From the NCBI RefSeq assembly GCF_000230695.2, contig NC_020541.1, positions 1,860,001 to 1,924,000 on the forward strand: a stretch of 64,000 bases of DNA. The letters are read 5' to 3'. Each line of letters starts with the position of its first letter. Position 1 is the first letter of the stretch. Position numbers and translations under genes: made by a program. This DNA is from Rhodanobacter denitrificans. Its GTDB lineage: Bacteria > Pseudomonadota > Gammaproteobacteria > Xanthomonadales > Rhodanobacteraceae. Of the stretch, positions 45,623-53,580 are shown piece after piece. The notes beneath the pieces were generated by a model. It ran no database searches. It was not told the origin of the DNA and saw only the letters and a program-made list of their open reading frames with translations.

Positions 45623-48600
45623 GACATACCTCCGCGGTTGCATGGGCGAACCGCAGGTAAAGGATGGGAAGCAGGATCAGGGTCAGCGCAGTGGCGGTGA
45701 CCAGGCCACCGATGACCACGATCGCCAGCGGTCGCTGCACTTCGGAGCCCGGACCGCTGGCGAACAGCAGCGGGATCAGGCCGAAGGCGGTGATCGAGGC
45801 GGTCATCATCACCGGACGCAGACGGCGCTCGGCACCGACGACGACGCATTGCAGTCGACTCAATCCTTCGGCGTGCAGCTGATTGAAGTAGCTGACCAGC
45901 ACCACGCCGTTGAGCACTGCGATACCGAGCAGCGCGATAAAGCCGACCGATGCCGGTACCGAGAGGTATTCCCCCGTCACCCACAAGGCGATGACGCCGC
46001 CCATCAGCGCGAACGGGATATTGCTCAGCACCAGCAGCGATTGGCGTACGGATCCGAAGGTGGAGAACAGGATCAGGAAGATCACGCCGAGCGCGAGCGG
46101 CACCACCAGTGTCAGCCGCGCCGCCGCCCGCTGCTGGTTCTCGAACTGTCCGCCCCAGCTGATCCGGTAACCGGTCGGCAAGCTCACCGCCTTGGCGATC
46201 TTTGCCTTGGCCTCTTTCACGAAGCCCACCAGATCGCGGCCGCTGACGTTGGCGATGACCACGCTGTAGCGGCTGCCCATCTCGCGATCGATCTTCACCG
46301 GGCCGCCATCGCGCACCAGCCTGGCCACGCTTTCCAACGGCACGCTGGTGCCATCGGCGGCCGTGATGCGCAGCATCGCGAACTCCGCTGGCGACAGCTT
46401 CACGCGCTCCGGTCCGCGCAGCACGATCGGCACGCGCTGGTTGCCTTCGATCACCAAGCCGGCGCGCTGTCCTTCGATCTGGGCGCGCAGCGCGTCCTGC
46501 ACGTCTTCTACCGACAGACCAAACTGACCGGCCGCCAGCCGATCCACGATCACCCGCAGGTATTGCACGCCGTCGTTCTGCACGGTGTAGACGTCCTGGT
46601 TTCCAGGAACGGTTTTCACCTGCGCTTCGATCTGGCTCGCGAGCTCGTCCAATATCGCGAGGTCGGGGCCAAACACCTTGATCGCCAAGTCGCCGCGCAC
46701 GCCGATGATCATTTCCTGCACGCGCATGTCGATCGGCTGGGTGAAGCTGTATTTGATGCCTGGCAGTTCATCGAGTACGCCGCGAATTTTGGTGATCAAC
46801 GCGCCTTTGTCTTTGGCCTGCCATTCGTTGGTGGGCTTGAGTACCAGAAACGTGTCGGTCTGGTTCAATCCCATCGGGTCCAGGCCGATCTCGTCAGAGC
46901 CGGCGCGGGCCACCACGCCGATGATCTCGGGGACCTTCGACATCAGTGCCTGCTGGATCTTCAGATCGAGCGCGGCGCTTTCCTCCAGGCTCACGCTGGG
47001 CAGTTTCTCGATACCGACGATCAGGTCGCCCTCATTCATGGTCGGCATGAACGTCTTGCCGACCATCACGTAGACACCGATCGTGACCGCCAACATCACG
47101 CCCGCGGCAATGAACACCACGCGTTGACGCCGCATGGCCCACGCCAGCGCCGGGCGGTAGGCGGCCAGCAGTTTGCGCGGCAGCCACGGATCGTCGCGTG
47201 GAACCTTCCTGAGCAGGAACGACGCCAGCACCGGAATCACCGTCAGCGACAGCACCAGCGAGCTGGCCAGCGCAAACGCGATGGTCAATGCCACCGGCAC
47301 GAACATCTTGCCTTCCAGATCCTGCAAGGTCAGCAGCGGCAGGAACACCGTTATGATGATCAGGATGCCGGCCGTGACCGGCACCGCCACTTCGCGTACG
47401 GCGCGAAAGATGATGTGCAGACGCGGCAGTTTGCCACCGGCCTTGTCATGGGCCAGGTGCTGCACGATGTTTTCCACCACCACGACCGCCGCATCGACCA
47501 GCATGCCGATGGCGATTGCCAGACCGCCGAGGCTCATCAGGTTGGCCGACATCCCGCCCACGCGCATCAGGATGAAGGTGGCCAGCGCCGCCAGTGGCAA
47601 GACCACGGCGACCGTGATCGCCGCCCGTACGTTGCCCAGGAACGCACCCAACAGCACGAGCACCAACAGCGTGCCTTCGATCAGCGCCTTCGTGACCGTG
47701 CCCACGGCCTTGTTGACCAGGTCGGCGCGGTTGTAGAACACCTGCAGCTTCACGCCCGCGGGAAGGCTCGGTGCCAGCTCCGCGAGCTTTTTCTCCACGC
47801 CGCTCACCACGTCGCGGGCGTTGGCGCCGGCCAGGCCGAGCACCAGGCCTTCGACGGCTTCGCCGCGACCGTCCTTGGTGACGACGCCATAGCGCGTCAG
47901 CGCACCGATGCGCACTTCGGCGACATCACCCATGCGCACCGGCACGCCATCCTTGCGGGTGACGACGATGGCGCGCAGATCGTCCAGATGGCGGATGTTG
48001 CCCTCGGTGCGAACCAGCAGCACCTCGTCACCCTCGCTGAGCCGGCCGGCGCCGTCGTTGCGGTTGTTGGCACCGATCGCCGCTTGCAAGTCGTTGGTCG
48101 AAAGACCCACCGCGGCCAGCTTCACCGGGTCGGGCACCACCTCGTAACTGCGCACCAAGCCACCGAGCGCGTTGACGTCGGCTACGCCCGGCACGGCGCG
48201 CAGCGCCGGCCGGATCACCCAATCAAGCAGGCTTCGACGTTCGGTGATCGACATGTTTTCCGCTTCCACGGTGAACATGAACATCTCGCCCAGCGGCGTG
48301 GTGATCGGCGCCATACCGCCGCTGATGCCTTCGGGCAAATCGGCGAGGATGCCGTTCAAGCGTTCGGCCACCTGCTGACGCGCCCAGTAGATGTCGGTGC
48401 CATCCTGAAAGTCGATGGTCACGTCGACCAGGCCGTACTTGGACACCGAACGCAGCATGCGCTGATCGGGGATGCCCAGCATCTCCACTTCGATCGGAAT
48501 CGCAATCCGGGTCTCGATCTCTTCCGGGGTCATACCCGGCGCTTTCATGATCACCTTGACCTGGGTGCTGGAGACGTCGGGGAAGGCATCGATCGGCAGG

Positions 48601-48698
48601 TGCTGGAAGGCGAACCAGCCGGCGGCGGCCAGCAAGGCGGCAGCCAACAGCACGAACAACCGTTGGGCGAGCGCGAATTGAATCAGGCGATTGAGCAT
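45615..48698 (-). CDS. Heavy-metal RND efflux pump (second czcA-like)
   Basis: This 1027-residue HME-family RND pump has TM4 signature GGLAIAIGMLVDAAVVVVEN. It has neither the CzcA DFG motif nor the CusA Met triad (DLIVGIEKLPSVSL in place of [10 protein letters not shown]), so a divalent metal is likely. The nearby RcnR-like sensor makes nickel or cobalt candidates. Twelve helices and two periplasmic loops are complete. It starts two bases after the adaptor stop. Confidence 0.9.
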   Translation of the reverse strand: MLNRLIQFALAQRLFVLLAAALLAAAGWFAFQHLPIDAFPDVSSTQVKVIMKAPGMTPEEIETRIAIPIEVEMLGIPDQRMLRSVSKYGLVDVTIDFQDGTDIYWARQQVAERLNGILADLPEGISGGMAPITTPLGEMFMFTVEAENMSITERRSLLDWVIRPALRAVPGVADVNALGGLVRSYEVVPDPVKLAAVGLSTNDLQAAIGANNRNDGAGRLSEGDEVLLVRTEGNIRHLDDLRAIVVTRKDGVPVRMGDVAEVRIGALTRYGVVTKDGRGEAVEGLVLGLAGANARDVVSGVEKKLAELAPSLPAGVKLQVFYNRADLVNKAVGTVTKALIEGTLLVLVLLGAFLGNVRAAITVAVVLPLAALATFILMRVGGMSANLMSLGGLAIAIGMLVDAAVVVVENIVQHLAHDKAGGKLPRLHIIFRAVREVAVPVTAGILIIITVFLPLLTLQDLEGKMFVPVALTIAFALASSLVLSLTVIPVLASFLLRKVPRDDPWLPRKLLAAYRPALAWAMRRQRVVFIAAGVMLAVTIGVYVMVGKTFMPTMNEGDLIVGIEKLPSVSLEESAALDLKIQQALMSKVPEIIGVVARAGSDEIGLDPMGLNQTDTFLVLKPTNEWQAKDKGALITKIRGVLDELPGIKYSFTQPIDMRVQEMIIGVRGDLAIKVFGPDLAILDELASQIEAQVKTVPGNQDVYTVQNDGVQYLRVIVDRLAAGQFGLSVEDVQDALRAQIEGQRAGLVIEGNQRVPIVLRGPERVKLSPAEFAMLRITAADGTSVPLESVARLVRDGGPVKIDREMGSRYSVVIANVSGRDLVGFVKEAKAKIAKAVSLPTGYRISWGGQFENQQRAAARLTLVVPLALGVIFLILFSTFGSVRQSLLVLSNIPFALMGGVIALWVTGEYLSVPASVGFIALLGIAVLNGVVLVSYFNQLHAEGLSRLQCVVVGAERRLRPVMMTASITAFGLIPLLFASGPGSEVQRPLAIVVIGGLVTATALTLILLPILYLRFAHATAEVCHG

Positions 48699-48699
48699 C

Positions 48700-49812
48700 T
48701 CATTCGCCCCCGCTCTCGCCGAGCCAGGCGGCCTTCAGCGCGATCACGCTGCTGACGGCGACCTGGTCGGCGCTCTTGAGAGGGCCTAGCACGCTTACCG
48801 ATTGCCCAGCGCTGGCGACCACGTTGACCTTGCGCGCGTCGAAACCCTGAGCGGTCCGGACAAACACGTAGGCCTGCTCACCCTGGCGGGCGACGGCTGC
48901 CAACGGCAGCGACCACGCATTCGCGCGATCGGCAAATGGCACCTGCACCTGCACGGCCTCGCCCGGTCGTACGCGATCGACCCCGGCGCTGATTCGCGCA
49001 CGCAGGCTCACGGTCTGGCCTTCGCCCACCACGGCTCCAGCCTGCATCGGTCGGGCCGTGACGGGGCGTCCCACGACGGTGATGTCGCCGTCCTTCGCCC
49101 AGGCATCGGCGCGCTTGGCCGGAATCTGGATGTCCAGCCACAGTTGGCTGGGATCGGCAATGCGCAGCAGCGGGTCGGCGGCAGCGACCCGCTGGCCCGG
49201 TTTGGCCTGCAGATCGACCACGAGCCCCGCGCTACGCGCCTTCAGCGTCAATGATTCCTGCAAGGCACCGGAGCCGATCAGGCGAGCAACGGCCGGCGCG
49301 TCCAGGCCCGCCAGGCGCAGCGCGGCGCTGGTCTGGCGCAAGCCTGCCTTGCCATCGCTGGCTGCGGCCTCGGCTTCGAGCAAGCGACGTTGCGGCACGA
49401 TGCCTTCGGCGAACAGCTGCTTCTCGCGCTGCAAGGTCTGCTGCGCCAGGCGGTTCTTGTTGGCCGCTTCCAGCGCGGCCAACTGCAGCTCACCGAATTC
49501 CGGGCTGGCCAATCGCAACAACGGTTGGCCGATCGTCAATCGTTGATGTTCGGTCACCAGCAATTGCTCGACGACACCGGCGACCGGCGCGCTGATCACC
49601 ACATCCTGCTGGGGCGGCAGAATCACCCGCGCCGGATAACTCAGGCCACGGATCGCGGCGGGTTTGTCCAGCCGTTGCACGGTAATGCCCAGGGCGCGCA
49701 TCTGTGCGGCGGATACCGGAAACGTGTTGTTGACGGCGACAGCAGCCACCGGGAAAAGCAAGGCACCAACCAGCGCGCTGCGCGCGCCAGTTCGCCACAG
49801 TCGATAACTCAT
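48700..49812 (-). CDS. RND periplasmic adaptor of the second HME operon
   Basis: The 370-residue membrane-fusion protein has a signal peptide (VGALLFPVAAVAVNN) and lipoyl half-motifs (VISAPVAGVVEQLLVTEHQR; KARSAGLVVDLQAKPGQRV). A beta-barrel and tail domain follow (WLDIQIPAKRADAWAKDGDI). It is the first structural gene of the operon, 260 bases after the small exported protein at 50072. Those 260 bases contain no gene I can support. Confidence 0.88.
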   Translation of the reverse strand: MSYRLWRTGARSALVGALLFPVAAVAVNNTFPVSAAQMRALGITVQRLDKPAAIRGLSYPARVILPPQQDVVISAPVAGVVEQLLVTEHQRLTIGQPLLRLASPEFGELQLAALEAANKNRLAQQTLQREKQLFAEGIVPQRRLLEAEAAASDGKAGLRQTSAALRLAGLDAPAVARLIGSGALQESLTLKARSAGLVVDLQAKPGQRVAAADPLLRIADPSQLWLDIQIPAKRADAWAKDGDITVVGRPVTARPMQAGAVVGEGQTVSLRARISAGVDRVRPGEAVQVQVPFADRANAWSLPLAAVARQGEQAYVFVRTAQGFDARKVNVVASAGQSVSVLGPLKSADQVAVSSVIALKAAWLGESGGE

Positions 49813-50071
49813 GGGACAGGACTCCAGAGAGGGAATGAATCAGGCGCGCTTGTGCCGCAAGAAAGCGGCACAGAGAGGCCTTGCATCGAGCCAAAAGCCC
49901 GGACGCCAGCAGGGGAAGAGGAAGAAAAAATCCCATCGGGTTGCCCGCAGCCACGGACAAGCCCGACCCAGCTGCGCACGGCAGCCGGCGAGGACAACGC
50001 AAAGAAGACACCAGCGTGCTCCGATCGGATCGGGTCAACGAAAGGCCGTTATCGGCCGGTCAACGTGGCGA

Positions 50072-50461
50072 TCAGGCGATAGGAGGGCGGTGCAGCGTGG
50101 CGAGCAAGCCTTGCGGCGTCAGCGCATTGCGCCACGGCGGGCAGTGATTGCCCGCCGGGTTGAGCTGATGAAGCTGGCCGAACAGCGCGGGCAGCGTGAA
50201 GGCTGCACCGGCAAGGTAATGCACATGGGTATGCGAAACATCGGATGGCGTCATGTCAGCGACATCGGCATTGGCCACATGGTGCTCGAGGGTCTGATCA
50301 GCCGTAAGCAGGAACCCGGACGCCTGGTTGCCGTCGTGAGCATGGACCACCCACCGCGGCATCGTCGACAACATCACGATGGCCAACACCAGCAACAGCA
50401 TCCACCGCACCATCGTGAGATGGCGTCGATGCAATCGGCGGATGGTTCGAAGGGCAGACAT
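50072..50461 (-). CDS. Small exported His-rich protein preceding an RND operon
   Basis: The 129-residue protein has an N-terminal membrane or signal segment (MVRWMLLLVLAIVMLS). A His-rich middle (HAHDGNQ, EHHVANADVADM, SHTHVHYLAG) and the end LATLHRPPIA follow. The ending is nearly the same as that of the small protein at 27641 (LLRPPIA), though the centre uses His rather than Cys. It is divergent from the RcnR-like sensor, with the G-tract operator between them. A periplasmic nickel/cobalt-binding or sensing role is a reasonable guess. Confidence 0.6.
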   Translation of the reverse strand: MSALRTIRRLHRRHLTMVRWMLLLVLAIVMLSTMPRWVVHAHDGNQASGFLLTADQTLEHHVANADVADMTPSDVSHTHVHYLAGAAFTLPALFGQLHQLNPAGNHCPPWRNALTPQGLLATLHRPPIA

Positions 50462-50532
50462 GGGAACTCAGCATGCGGGGTACGGACGAAACAGGCAAGC
50501 CATCACGAGAAATTGCAGCGGGTGGCGATGGC

Positions 50533-50560
50533 TATAATACCATAGGGGGGTATATTATAG
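50533..50560. promoter_or_regulatory. CsoR/RcnR-type G-tract operator over a promoter
   Basis: The stretch ATA-GGGGGG-TAT (50542-50553) has the A/T-flanked G6 tract that CsoR/RcnR-family repressors use. It lies within a larger imperfect palindrome running from TATAAT (50533-50538) to TATTATA. It is centred between the divergent small exported protein and the RcnR-like gene, so it can repress both. Confidence 0.65.
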
Positions 50561-50600
50561 CCCGTCTACGATCACGACGGTTGCCGGCAAGGAGAAGTTC

Positions 50601-50879
50601 ATGGGACATCTGGCGAAGGACAACAGCAAGTTGCTTGGCCGCGTGCGCCGTATCAAGGGCCAGATCGAAGGCGTCGAACGGGCACTGAACAGCGAAAAGG
50701 ACTGTGCCGAGATCCTGCGACAAATCGCCGCGATCCGCGGCGCGATCAATGGACTGATGGCCAAGGTCGTCGAGGACCATATCGAGATGCACGTGGCCCA
50801 TCCGGACATCACCGATCCCGCGGAACGCAAGCAAGGCGCGCAAGAACTGATCGACGTGATCCGCACGTATCTGAAGTAA
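50601..50879 (+). CDS. RcnR-like Ni/Co-sensing repressor
   Basis: The 92-residue all-helical repressor is of the CsoR/RcnR/FrmR family. The full nickel/cobalt ligand set of RcnR is present: His3, Cys35, His60, His64 and His67 (MGHL, KDCAE, EDHIEMHVAHP). CsoR-type copper sites (Cys-His-Cys) and the FrmR Glu64 are absent. It should release DNA on Ni(II)/Co(II) binding. A matching G-tract operator lies 48 bases upstream. The P-type ATPase gene follows 44 bases later, so it may be autoregulated together with that gene. Confidence 0.88.
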   Translation: MGHLAKDNSKLLGRVRRIKGQIEGVERALNSEKDCAEILRQIAAIRGAINGLMAKVVEDHIEMHVAHPDITDPAERKQGAQELIDVIRTYLK

Positions 50880-50923
50880 TCAAGTTTCGCCGCAACCCAG
50901 TCTGCAGCAATCAGGAGTTCCTC

Positions 50924-52882
50924 ATGACCGACCCCCAGCCGCGTGCTGACACGGATCTATCGGCGCAGGCAGAGCAGCGCACGATCGCGCCGGCGGCCGA
51001 GCCGCATGATCACGAACACGCTTTCGACATCCCGGAGGCGCTGCGCATCGGTGCCGTGGCGCTGGCGGCGATCGCCGTGTGGTTTCACTGGTGGGAACCG
51101 TGGCCCCGATTCAGCGTGATCGGCGTGGCTGGATTGCTGATCGGCGGTTGGCCGATCTTCAAGGAGGCGATAGAGAACCTGCTCGCGCGGCGCATGACAA
51201 TGGAATTGTCGATGACTATCGCGATCGTTGCGGCGGCCGCCATCTCGGAATTCTTCACCGCGCTGATGATCACCGTGTTCGTGCTGGTGGCCGAGGTGCT
51301 GGAGGGCATGACGGTATCGCGCGGGCGACGCGCCATTCGCGATCTGCTGGATTTCCTGCCGCGCGAGGTCTCGGTTCGACGTGATGGCGCGATCCGCGAA
51401 GTCGACAGCGGCTCACTCGCCGTGGGCGATACCGTGCTGGTCAATCCAGGCGGCCGCATTCCCGTCGACGGCCGCGTCGTCGATGGGCATTCGTTTGTCG
51501 ACCAGGCGCGGATTACCGGCGAATCCATGCCGGTGGAAAAGACTGCCGGCACCGAGGTATATGCCGGCTCCATCAATCAATCCGGCGCGCTGGAAATTCT
51601 GGCGCAACGGATCGGCCGCGACACCAGCTACGGCAAGATCATCGATGCCGTGGAAGAGGCGGAGCGTTCGCGCGCTCCGGTGCAAGGGCTAGCCGACAGA
51701 ATGGCCGGCTACCTGGTCTATTTCGCGCTGGCCGCAGCGCTGCTGACCTACCTGATCACGCGGGACATTCGCGCCACCATTTCCGTGATCATCGTCGCCG
51801 GGGCCTGCGGCATCGCCGCCGGTACGCCGCTGGCGATCCTGGGTGCCATTGGTCGCGCGGCGCGTGGCGGCGCCATCATCAAGGGCGGCCTGTATCTGGA
51901 GCAGCTCGGCCGGGTGGATACCGTTGTGCTGGACAAGACCGGCACGCTGACTTATGGCGAGCCGGAAGTGCAGTCACTGGTGGTCGCCCCTGGTGCCGTC
52001 GTCGACGATGTCCTACGGCTGATGGCATCCGCTGAGCTGCGTTCGGAGCACCCATTGGGCAAGACGCTGGTGCGTTATGTGCGTGCGCAGGGCGTGACAC
52101 CCGTCGAGCCGGAGGCTTTTCAGTACACGCCGGGCCTCGGCATTTCCGCCACCGTCAACGGCGAGCGCATCCTGGTGGGCAATGAAGCGCTGTTGCGCAA
52201 GTGTGGCATCGCGCTGCCCGAGGAGCTGCTGACGCAGCAGCCGGCCGCCGCCAAGGTATGGCTGGCCCGTGGCGATGCGTGGCTGGGCATGGCCATCGTC
52301 GCCGATACCATCCGCAGCGAATCGCGAAGCGCGCTGCAGGCAATGCACGCCATGGGTCTTCGCACCGTGCTGTTGACTGGCGATACCAAGGCCGTCGCCC
52401 AAGCCGTGGGCGCCGAGCTGGGTATCGACACCATCGTGGCCGACGTGCTGCCGGACGCCAAACTCGCCTACATCGAACAGCTGACCGCCGGCAAGGCCGT
52501 GGTGGCCATGGTCGGCGACGGCATCAACGATGCGCCCGCCCTGATGAAGGCGCATGTCGGCGTGGCGATGGGCTCGGGCACCGATGTCGCCCGCGAGAGC
52601 GCGGACGTAGTGCTGCTGGGTAACGATCTGGTCAAGTTCGTGCAGACACTGCAGCTGGCACGACGTACGCGACGCATCATCTGGGCCAACTTCGTCGGCA
52701 CGGTGGCGGTGGATCTCGTCGGCATCGCGCTGGCCGCCGCCGGCTTGCTGAATCCTTTGCTTGCCGCTTTTATCCATGTCGCTTCGGAGATGACCTTCAT
52801 CCTTAATTCGGCCCGATTGCTGCCGGCCGTTGAGTCCAAAGAGAAACCCGGTGCCGTACGGCTAGTTGCAGAGCATCACTGA
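50924..52882 (+). CDS. Heavy-metal P-type ATPase with GAC in place of CPC
   Basis: The 652-residue P1B-type ATPase has a short His-rich start (PHDHEHAFD), no HMA domain and a complete ATPase core (TGESMP, DKTGT near 335, HP in [15 protein letters not shown]). The usual transmembrane metal motif is altered: where copper pumps have [11 protein letters not shown], this protein has AGACGIAAGTP near residue 293. Only the second Cys is kept. The metal cannot be assigned from motifs. The upstream RcnR-like gene suggests Ni/Co. The stop is one base before the next gene. Confidence 0.85.
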   Translation: MTDPQPRADTDLSAQAEQRTIAPAAEPHDHEHAFDIPEALRIGAVALAAIAVWFHWWEPWPRFSVIGVAGLLIGGWPIFKEAIENLLARRMTMELSMTIAIVAAAAISEFFTALMITVFVLVAEVLEGMTVSRGRRAIRDLLDFLPREVSVRRDGAIREVDSGSLAVGDTVLVNPGGRIPVDGRVVDGHSFVDQARITGESMPVEKTAGTEVYAGSINQSGALEILAQRIGRDTSYGKIIDAVEEAERSRAPVQGLADRMAGYLVYFALAAALLTYLITRDIRATISVIIVAGACGIAAGTPLAILGAIGRAARGGAIIKGGLYLEQLGRVDTVVLDKTGTLTYGEPEVQSLVVAPGAVVDDVLRLMASAELRSEHPLGKTLVRYVRAQGVTPVEPEAFQYTPGLGISATVNGERILVGNEALLRKCGIALPEELLTQQPAAAKVWLARGDAWLGMAIVADTIRSESRSALQAMHAMGLRTVLLTGDTKAVAQAVGAELGIDTIVADVLPDAKLAYIEQLTAGKAVVAMVGDGINDAPALMKAHVGVAMGSGTDVARESADVVLLGNDLVKFVQTLQLARRTRRIIWANFVGTVAVDLVGIALAAAGLLNPLLAAFIHVASEMTFILNSARLLPAVESKEKPGAVRLVAEHH

Positions 52883-52883
52883 C

Positions 52884-53063
52884 ATGGCGCTTGCGTCACC
52901 TTGCGGCGACGTCTGTCGGTTCAATCGAAAAGCCGACGTGTGCGTTGGCTGCTTCCGCACGACAACGGAGATTCGTCAGTGGCGGAAGCTCACCGATTAT
53001 CGGCGGCGGGAGATCTTGGCGGATCTTGCGCGACGGGCTCACAAGCTGAAGGGCGGTCGCTGA
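52884..53063 (+). CDS. DUF1289 small protein
   Basis: The 59-residue protein has the family signature SPCGDVCRFNRKADVCVGCFRT, a cluster of four Cys, followed by a basic helix (IRQWRKLTDYRRREILADL). The Cys set suggests a metal or zinc-ribbon site; the function of DUF1289 proteins is unknown. It starts one base after the ATPase stop, so it is probably co-transcribed with it. Confidence 0.75.
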   Translation: MALASPCGDVCRFNRKADVCVGCFRTTTEIRQWRKLTDYRRREILADLARRAHKLKGGR

Positions 53064-53182
53064 TTTCAAGGATCGCCTGGCCAAGGTGTAACGGCGCGCC
53101 GACTGCACTGCGGAAACACCGCGTTCCAGCCCTCGCCGCTTAGCGAAAACTTCTTCCTACACCATCCTGTCGAGCCACCACC

Positions 53183-53533
53183 ATGCCGTGGAGCATCACC
53201 AAATACCTCATCACCGCAGCTGTCGTAGTAGCCGTCTCCGAACTGGCCAAACGCAGCGATCGGTTAGGCGCCTTGCTTGCATCACTTCCGCTGGTGACGC
53301 TGCTCGCGCTGACCTGGCTCTATCTGGACAAGCAGCCCGCGGAGAAGATCGCGAATCACGCCTGGTATACGTTCTGGTATGTCGTGCCGACGCTGCCGAT
53401 GTTCCTGATCTTTCCGCGTCTGTTTGCACGCTTCGGTTTCTGGCCTGCATTGGCACTGAGCGCAGTCATTACGGTGGTGTGCTTTGGCATTTTTGCGCTG
53501 GCCGTCAAGCCCTTCGGGATCAAATTGCTTTAG
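53183..53533 (+). CDS. DUF3147-like membrane protein
   Basis: The 116-residue protein has four predicted transmembrane helices (KYLITAAVVVAVSELAKR, LLASLPLVTLLALTWLY, WYVVPTLPMFLIFPRLF, ALSAVITVVCFGIFALAV). The layout is that of the small DUF3147 family, whose role is unknown. It lies between the last metal gene and the transposase and may mark the edge of the metal island. Confidence 0.65.
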   Translation: MPWSITKYLITAAVVVAVSELAKRSDRLGALLASLPLVTLLALTWLYLDKQPAEKIANHAWYTFWYVVPTLPMFLIFPRLFARFGFWPALALSAVITVVCFGIFALAVKPFGIKLL

Positions 53534-53580
53534 CTTCTTCTTTTTTTGGCGGCGGCAAGCATGTCGCACCGTGGATTCGC

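Noticed and set aside
45501-48755. Open frame of 1084 codons antisense to the RND pump at 45615-48698
   Set aside because: It is an effect of high GC and biased codon use on the opposite strand. The protein is extremely rich in His, Arg, Gln and Asp and has no domain, while the pump on the other strand is a complete family member.
53188-53580. N-terminal extension of tnpA upstream of 53581
   Set aside because: It would overlap the small DUF3147-like gene in another frame and add 131 residues foreign to Tn3 transposases. The ATG at 53581 gives the normal length.
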